This document shows, in pieces, positions 37,311 through 41,964 of a stretch of DNA of 41,964 bases; the first letter of the stretch is position 1; each line of letters starts with the position of its first letter. The translations under genes and the position numbers were made by a program. Below the pieces are notes generated by a model that was given only the letters and a program-made list of their open reading frames with translations, was not told the origin of the DNA and did no database searches. This DNA comes from Pseudarthrobacter polychromogenes (GTDB lineage: Bacteria; Actinomycetota; Actinomycetes; Actinomycetales; Micrococcaceae): the NCBI RefSeq assembly GCF_014644495.1, contig NZ_BMKU01000019.1, positions 1-41,964 of the forward strand, read 5' to 3'.

Positions 37311-39781
37311 TCGTTTCGGCGACCTACCTGCCTGGGGCGGGTACCACCAAGGGGATCGATGACCCATCACCAATCCTCGCTTGGCGCCTCAGCTCGACGG
37401 TCCCAGGCGACAAACAGACCGCCTTCGAACTGCAGGTTGGGACCACGCTGGACGGATCGGACTTTTTCATTACCGGAAAGCAGCTTGGCACGGCTCAGGA
37501 GTTCGAGCTGACCAAACCTCTCACCTCAGCCACCCAGTACTACTGGCGGGTGCGGGTATGGGACGAGACAGACACGGTGTCGGCGTGGGCCCATGGAACG
37601 TTCGATACCGGGCTGTGGTCCGTGGCGGACTGGAAGGGCGCTAAGTGGATCGGCAAGGCTGGCACTCAGGCCCCGCAGCTACGCAAAGCGTTCACCACGA
37701 CGAAGGCTGTTGCCTGGGCACGCCTCTACGTTGGCGCCGGGGGATACGCCGAGGCGAACGTCAACGGCATCCGGGTATCGAATGCTTTGGAGCCCGGCTT
37801 CACCAACTACGACAAGCGCGTCCAGTACGTCGCCCACGACGTTACCGCCCTCATGAACACCACGGACCATGTTGTCTCCCTGACATTGGGGCGCGGCTTC
37901 TTCGGCTGCACTACTGCTACCGACTGGGGGTGGAACAACACGCCATGGTGGGGTCATCCCCGCGCCATTGTCCGTCTGTTCATCCGCTATTCCGACGGCA
38001 CCAGCGAGAGCATTGTTTCCGACGCATCGTGGAAGGCATCCACCGGGCCCACGACCGCGGATTCCGTTTACCTCGGGGACTACTACGATGCCCGGCTGGA
38101 GACCAGCGGGTGGAAGGCGGCCGGGTTCGACGACTCGGCATGGACCGCAGCTGAGCTGCTCACGGCGCCCAAGGGCGCCTTGGTGGCCCAGATGCAACAG
38201 CCGATCCGGGCAGGCGCGGACATCACCCCAGTAAGCGTTGTGCAGCGTGACGCCGACACCTGGCGCTACACCTTCCCCAACGTACATGTCGGCTGGGTGC
38301 GCCTCTCAGCCACCGCCACCGCCGGAGACCTGTTCACCATTGAGTACGCGGAGAACCTGAATGCGGACGGCTCGCTGAAGATCACTGCCTCCGAAATCGA
38401 AGGCACCATCAACACCGACAAGTACACTGCGGCAGGCGGCGCCTTCACTTGGGAGCCGCGGTTCTCGTACAAGAGCTTCAACTACGTGGACATCACAGGG
38501 CCGGTACAGCCGGACACGGTGGTCGGAGTGCCGGTCTGGACGGACTACGAGGAGACGGGGACCTTCACGTGTGCCAACGCCACGCTGAACCAGATGCACA
38601 ATATGTCCCGGCAGTCCTTCCGGATCAACTCGCACGGGTTCATCACCGACACGCCGCACACCGAGCGGAACGGCTGGCTCGGCGATGCGAACGTCATGGC
38701 TACCTCCGCGATCTACAGCCTGGACATGCACAGCTTGTTCAAGAAATGGCTCACGGACATGGCAGACAACCTCGACAAGGACGGCCTGCTCACTGTCATT
38801 GTGCCCACCAGTTACCGCTTCATGGGCGGCACGAGGGCCCCGGAGTGGTGCGCTGCCTTCCTGCTGATCGCGTGGAAGCTGTATTCCTTCACCGGGGACG
38901 TCAGCTTCATCAGCCAGAATTTCGAGCGGATGCGGGCCTACGTTGACTACTGGGTAAAGAACCCGGCCATCAACGCATGGGACTCCGCCTTCGGGGACTG
39001 GTCCAGCCCGTCGGGGAACTACAACGACGGCGGCAAGGACATGGTCGGAACCACGTTCGTGATTCAGTCCGCCAGGGCTCTGGCGGACATGGCTGATGTG
39101 TTGGGCAAACCGGATGTGGCGGCCATCTACCGCGACCGGGCGGCGGGAATCATCACCGCGCTGAATGCGAGGAACATGGATCCCGCAACCGGCGTCTACA
39201 AGCCCGGCCCGGACTACACGGGAGCAATGAAGCAGACGCCCACGGTGCTGGCACTCAAGCACGGGTACGTGCCGGCAGGAATCCGGGCGTCGGCGGCCGC
39301 AGCGCTGGAAGCCAACGTCCGGGTGACCAACACGAATCACCTCACTACGGGGATCCTCGGGGAGGAACATCTCCTCGGGGTGCTCTGCGAGGAAGGGTTC
39401 ACGGACACCGCCTATGCGGTCGCTTCCCAGACCACCTTTCCGGCATGGGGATACTGGGCTTCACTCGGCGCTACAACCACGTGGAACGGGTGGGGATCCA
39501 AGAACGGGCAACGCACGCTGTCCCACCACATGCACGGGGCCTACCTCGCATGGCTCTACCAGTACCTGGCCGGCATCAAGGTCACTTCCCGTTCAACGGT
39601 GGAGATAAAGCCCTACCGCCCCGCGGCGCTGCCCTCTGTCTCCGCCTCGGTGAAAACACCGAGGGGGACGGTAGCGGTGGCGTGGGACGCGACGGCCATC
39701 ACCATCACCATCCCGCCCGGAATGACCGCCACCTACAACAACACGACAATCCAGTCCGGCACCACCGTCATCAACTTCTAA
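37307..39781 (+). CDS. GH78 alpha-L-rhamnosidase-like protein in the tail region
   Basis: This 824-aa protein has the full layout of GH78 enzymes, which cleave terminal alpha-L-rhamnose. It has an Fn3-like start (about 1-100), the rhamnosidase N-terminal beta domain (about 115-290; RLYVGAGGYAEANVNGIRVS), a concanavalin-like domain (about 295-400), an (alpha/alpha)6 catalytic domain (about 405-750) and a C-terminal beta sandwich. D448, E453 and D460 (DTPHTERNGWLGD) match the conserved D-x4-E-x6-D. GDW is at 563-565. In the GATTxWExW motif the Glu I expect as general base is N727 (GATTTWNGW). It may therefore bind rather than hydrolyse, or use an altered mechanism. No signal peptide is present. 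GTG 37307 has GGACGGGG upstream; it lies between tail genes. Confidence 0.9.
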   Translation: MIVSATYLPGAGTTKGIDDPSPILAWRLSSTVPGDKQTAFELQVGTTLDGSDFFITGKQLGTAQEFELTKPLTSATQYYWRVRVWDETDTVSAWAHGTFDTGLWSVADWKGAKWIGKAGTQAPQLRKAFTTTKAVAWARLYVGAGGYAEANVNGIRVSNALEPGFTNYDKRVQYVAHDVTALMNTTDHVVSLTLGRGFFGCTTATDWGWNNTPWWGHPRAIVRLFIRYSDGTSESIVSDASWKASTGPTTADSVYLGDYYDARLETSGWKAAGFDDSAWTAAELLTAPKGALVAQMQQPIRAGADITPVSVVQRDADTWRYTFPNVHVGWVRLSATATAGDLFTIEYAENLNADGSLKITASEIEGTINTDKYTAAGGAFTWEPRFSYKSFNYVDITGPVQPDTVVGVPVWTDYEETGTFTCANATLNQMHNMSRQSFRINSHGFITDTPHTERNGWLGDANVMATSAIYSLDMHSLFKKWLTDMADNLDKDGLLTVIVPTSYRFMGGTRAPEWCAAFLLIAWKLYSFTGDVSFISQNFERMRAYVDYWVKNPAINAWDSAFGDWSSPSGNYNDGGKDMVGTTFVIQSARALADMADVLGKPDVAAIYRDRAAGIITALNARNMDPATGVYKPGPDYTGAMKQTPTVLALKHGYVPAGIRASAAAALEANVRVTNTNHLTTGILGEEHLLGVLCEEGFTDTAYAVASQTTFPAWGYWASLGATTTWNGWGSKNGQRTLSHHMHGAYLAWLYQYLAGIKVTSRSTVEIKPYRPAALPSVSASVKTPRGTVAVAWDATAITITIPPGMTATYNNTTIQSGTTVINF

Positions 39782-39797
39782 GGAAAGAGAGAACACC

Positions 39798-40394
39798 ATG
39801 GCTTACAACCTCCCCACCAACGTCACCCCCGGCTCCGGCGGACACACCGCTCTGCACAACCAGACCAACGTCGCAGTCAACGACCTCGACACCCGTACCG
39901 CCGGGCTGGAGGCAAACTCGCCGGCATCTATCTTCATCCCGGCCACGGCCTTCGTGATCGTCTCCGGCGCCCCCACGCTGACCGGCGCGGCCCCCGTGGC
40001 ATACCCCCGCTGGCTGCTGGACCCAGCGGCCACCGAGATCGTCAACACAGTCATGCACCCGCCACTGGGATGGAACACCGCCAAGGCTCGCCTGTACTGG
40101 TCTGCCGAGTCCACCCAGGCCGGAAACGCCATGATCCAGTTCCGGGCCCTGCCGGTGAAGGTGAATGGCGAACTGCTGAACACTGGCGAAGGCACCCAGT
40201 CGCTGACCCTGGACGCGCCGGACCAGTCAGTGCTTGCAGTCAACGATTTCGCAAATCCGATCAACCTTGCGACTGTCGATCCGGCCAACCGTCCACTGCT
40301 CCAGTTCAGCATCCGCCGCATCGGCGGTGACGCGCTGGACACCTTCCCGGCCGACATCAGCTTCATCGGACTCTCGCTGATCAAGGTCTCCTAG
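39798..40394 (+). CDS. Minor tail protein (198 aa)
   Basis: ATG 39798 has AAGGAAAGAGAG upstream. The N-terminus (MAYNLPTNVTPGSGGHTALH, then NQTNVAVNDLDTRTAGLEA) is a common baseplate-attachment motif of actinophage tail proteins. The remaining 160 residues are beta-rich (ARLYWSAESTQAGNAMIQFR). It may cooperate with the rhamnosidase-like protein. It is the last rightward gene; the glycosyltransferase faces it 21 nt away. Confidence 0.75.
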   Translation: MAYNLPTNVTPGSGGHTALHNQTNVAVNDLDTRTAGLEANSPASIFIPATAFVIVSGAPTLTGAAPVAYPRWLLDPAATEIVNTVMHPPLGWNTAKARLYWSAESTQAGNAMIQFRALPVKVNGELLNTGEGTQSLTLDAPDQSVLAVNDFANPINLATVDPANRPLLQFSIRRIGGDALDTFPADISFIGLSLIKVS

Positions 40395-40415
40395 CCGGAG
40401 CCACGGGGCATGGGC

Positions 40416-41534
40416 TCAGAGCACGGACCGGACGATGTCCTCGTGCTTCTGGGCCCATGCCCGCACATCATGCTCCACGGCCCATCGGCGCACAGCGGCA
40501 CTGCGCTCCGGGCTAATGGACTCGAGAAGGGCCTCCGCCCAATCCTTCGCCGTAGCGTCAGAGGGGAGAACGAACCCGCCGCTCGCAGAGACGGCGCTCA
40601 ACGCACCGGACTGCCCGTCCGTAACGATGGGAACGCCGTGGGCAGCAGACTCGACCATCGTTGTCGTGGGGTAGCCCTCGCTGGCCCCCGTGGACGTAAA
40701 GGCCATGACATCGGACGCGCGGTAGAGCCGGCCAGTGTCGGAAACATGGCCAAGGACGCGGACGCCAGTCACGCTGGAAGCATCCTGCACGACGGCCGAG
40801 TGCAGGGGGCCATCCCCGGCAATCAACGTAACGCCTGGCCACGCAGCCGCCAGTTGCACGGCGAACCGGGGCCGCTTACTCTCGGCCAGTCGGCCAATCC
40901 ACAAAAGCACCGGCAGCCCGTCTGGGATTCCCAAAGACTCACGGGCTGCAACTTTCTCAACGTCGGAAGCCGGCTGAAGTGCCGACGTGTCAACCGCGTT
41001 CTCAATCACTTCAATGCGAGGCCCTGGCCCCACAACCCGCCGCACGTCATCGGCGACATCGGCCGAAACGCAGATGATCACAGCCACGCGCTTCGCCGCC
41101 TCCCGGTAACCGGCGGCCAGCAGGGCGCCCTTAGGTCCCCGCAGGAATCGACCGTGCTCCGTCCACACCACAGGCGCTCGCCGCGCGAGCAGGTCCGTGA
41201 AACCGATCTGTTCGCGCTTGTATTGCACATGGAAATAATCCGGTGACAGGTCCTCGATGGCTTCCTTCAACTTGCGGCGCTCGCCGCTGAGCTTGAGCAG
41301 GCCGGTGGCCATCGTCTTGCCGCCCCACTTGGGGCTGAGGGTCAGGGGGATCCGGTCCAGTCCGGCGTCATCCCATGTGGGGATGCCGCCCACCATGATG
41401 GGGGAGTGGCCGTCCTGGGCAAAGGTCCGGTAAAGCCTGGTCAGGTAGGCTTCCGCGCCGCCGGGAACGGTGGAGTGAGAAACGATTGCGGGTGTGAGCA
41501 TGTGGCCAATCTTAGGGGCAGCTGTCGTAGTCAT
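40416..41534 (-). CDS. GT4-type glycosyltransferase (lysogenic conversion candidate)
   Basis: This 372-aa enzyme has the GT-B fold of family GT4: an N-terminal PGGAEAYLTRLYRTF motif with ATPAIVSHST-like start, a central VLLWIGRLAESKRP strand, and the C-terminal EGYPTTTMVESAAHG with E286 and E295 (one residue more between them than the usual E-x7-E). GT4 enzymes move a sugar from a nucleotide donor to a glycan or lipid. ATG 41534 overlaps the stop of the HTH gene by ATGA. It is on the minus strand next to attR, a classic place for genes expressed in the lysogen, so it likely changes the host surface. The acceptor is unknown. Confidence 0.92.
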   Translation of the reverse strand: MTTTAAPKIGHMLTPAIVSHSTVPGGAEAYLTRLYRTFAQDGHSPIMVGGIPTWDDAGLDRIPLTLSPKWGGKTMATGLLKLSGERRKLKEAIEDLSPDYFHVQYKREQIGFTDLLARRAPVVWTEHGRFLRGPKGALLAAGYREAAKRVAVIICVSADVADDVRRVVGPGPRIEVIENAVDTSALQPASDVEKVAARESLGIPDGLPVLLWIGRLAESKRPRFAVQLAAAWPGVTLIAGDGPLHSAVVQDASSVTGVRVLGHVSDTGRLYRASDVMAFTSTGASEGYPTTTMVESAAHGVPIVTDGQSGALSAVSASGGFVLPSDATAKDWAEALLESISPERSAAVRRWAVEHDVRAWAQKHEDIVRSVL

Positions 41535-41716
41535 TTTCCGAACCTCTGTTGTGCGGCCTGCTTGCTGATGCCTATCACCTTTCCGATCTCCGTCCACGAG
41601 GCACCCTCGTTGCGTGCCAGTTGCACGTATCCGTGGAGCCGGGCTTCCTCCTGTTTGATCGCTTTGAGGGGCCACCCGATGGCCTCCAGCGCTTCCTGTT
41701 TTTTGTCTTTTGCCAT
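41531..41716 (-). CDS. Small HTH protein upstream of the glycosyltransferase (61 aa)
   Basis: ATG 41716 begins a 61-aa protein whose C-terminal half has an HTH (NEGASWTEIGKVIGISKQAA, then QQRFGK), similar to sigma-region-4-like or Fis-type elements. The N-terminal part is helical. It forms an operon with the glycosyltransferase through an ATGA overlap. The first palindromic operator begins at the base just before its start codon, so it probably represses its own operon. Its start lies at the predicted transcription start, so its mRNA may be leaderless. Confidence 0.75.
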   Translation of the reverse strand: MAKDKKQEALEAIGWPLKAIKQEEARLHGYVQLARNEGASWTEIGKVIGISKQAAQQRFGK

Positions 41717-41765
41717 GCGTCAACTGTAGGTTGACGCCCCTCCGGTCGTCAAGTTTATCTTGACG
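41717..41765 (-). promoter_or_regulatory. Promoter and two palindromic operators of the HTH-glycosyltransferase operon
   Basis: Two inverted repeats share the same half-site: GCGTCAAC-N5-GTTGACGC (41717-41737) and CGTCAAG-N5-CTTGACG (41747-41765), centres 29 bp apart. On the minus strand, TTGACG (41752-41747) and TACAGT (41728-41723), 18 nt apart, make a plausible -35/-10 pair. The -10 is followed by 6 nt and then the ATG, so the transcript would start at the A of ATG and be leaderless. The operators cover both promoter elements, which fits repression by the HTH protein. Confidence 0.75.
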
Positions 41766-41770
41766 CCAAT

Positions 41771-41792
41771 GGTGGCCTATCTGGTGGCCTAT
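41771..41792. promoter_or_regulatory. Candidate integrase arm-type sites, right arm (two direct repeats)
   Basis: Two exact copies of GGTGGCCTAT (41771-41780 and 41783-41792) lie 12 bp apart, about 100 bp from the attR core. They match the pair at 158-179 near attL in sequence, spacing and orientation. Together they would flank the core on both arms of the circular attP. Confidence 0.72.
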
Positions 41793-41807
41793 ATTCCAAA
41801 TGACCCC

Positions 41808-41837
41808 GCACGTAGACGCATGTAGACGCACGTAAGT
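41808..41837. repeat. Tandem 10-bp repeats between arm sites and attR
   Basis: Two copies of GCAYGTAGAC (41808-41817, 41818-41827) and a third degenerate copy (41828-41837) recur with a 10-bp period, so each presents the same face of the helix. Between arm-type sites and core on one side only, they fit binding sites for an excisionase. Assignment is by position. Confidence 0.55.
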
Positions 41838-41893
41838 TCCGCGTGATTCCGGGGGTTTTGCACCTAGCCGCACCACCCCGCACGTCCTGACGT

Positions 41894-41940
41894 CGGACTT
41901 AAAATCCGCGTGTTGTGGGTTCGAGTCCCACCTGGGGTAC
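41894..41940 (+). repeat. attR: attR core (47-bp direct repeat)
   Basis: Exact second copy of the attachment core at 25-71. No complete tRNA can be folded here because the 5' half is absent, so this end is a tRNA 3' remnant. The following 24 bases (41941-41964) are host DNA and hold no recognisable feature. An 11-bp word, ACGTCCTGACG, just before the core (41882-41892) also occurs at 180-190 near attL. Confidence 0.95.
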
Positions 41941-41964
41941 TAGGCATCGTGAACAAGGCCAGGA

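Noticed and set aside
41535..41876. N-terminal extension of the glycosyltransferase
   Set aside because: The extension would cover the HTH gene, its promoter and the arm sites; ATG 41534 with ATGA coupling fits the family start better.
1..41964. Phage satellite or defence island
   Set aside because: Complete terminase, capsid, tail and lysis genes are present and no recognised defence gene was seen.
1..41964. CRISPR array
   Set aside because: No regularly spaced repeats of 23-40 bp were seen; the repeats present are att cores, short arm sites and pentamers.

Overview
The window holds one essentially complete temperate siphovirus prophage, about 41.9 kb, integrated in a tRNA gene. The tRNA has a UAA anticodon, and the host is a high-G+C actinobacterium. 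Gene style (four-base ATGA/GTGA overlaps, frequent GTG and TTG starts, small Cys-rich early genes, P27-type small terminase, Gp37-like tail protein) points to an Arthrobacter/Pseudarthrobacter-like host in the Micrococcaceae; that placement is inference. A 47-bp exact direct repeat, the 3' half of the tRNA, lies at 25-71 (attL) and again at 41894-41940 (attR). Only about 24 bp at each extreme are outside the prophage.

Layout. Left end (72-2160, minus strand): a terminator directly after attL, a small Cys-rich ORF, a tyrosine integrase, and a small XRE repressor just upstream of and coupled to it. A divergent operator region (2161-2389) separates these from rightward genes. The early region (2390-13954, plus strand) is an almost gapless run of about 31 small genes. 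It starts with a Cro-like protein and an excisionase-like protein, and includes an orphan C5 DNA methyltransferase, several zinc-ribbon mini-proteins, DUF4326, a sliding-clamp-like protein, an HNH protein that looks like a replication initiator, a VRR-NUC nuclease, an ASCH protein and a DnaQ-like exonuclease. After a terminator come an HNH endonuclease, a P-loop protein, a short non-coding stretch that probably contains cos, and the packaging and head genes: small and large terminase, portal, ClpP-like protease with in-frame scaffold, DUF2190 decoration protein and capsid. Connectors and tail follow: tail terminator, tail tube, tail chaperones with a -1 frameshift, a 1430-residue tape measure carrying an M23 peptidase, Dit/Tal-like proteins, and two membrane proteins. 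Next are a modular endolysin (M23 + GH25 + 3 LysM), a holin, and receptor-proximal tail genes.

The most unusual late gene (37307-39781) encodes an 824-residue protein with the full architecture of a GH78 alpha-L-rhamnosidase. It keeps the D-x4-E-x6-D active-site signature but has Asn where I expect the catalytic base Glu. At the far right, on the minus strand and next to attR, an HTH gene and a GT4-type glycosyltransferase form a two-gene operon behind a probably leaderless promoter with two palindromic operators. This looks like a lysogenic-conversion cassette. A working hypothesis is that the virion recognises or trims a rhamnose-containing wall glycan while the prophage glycosyltransferase alters the surface of the lysogen.

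No CRISPR array, insertion sequence or rRNA was seen, and every module needed for a functional phage appears intact.
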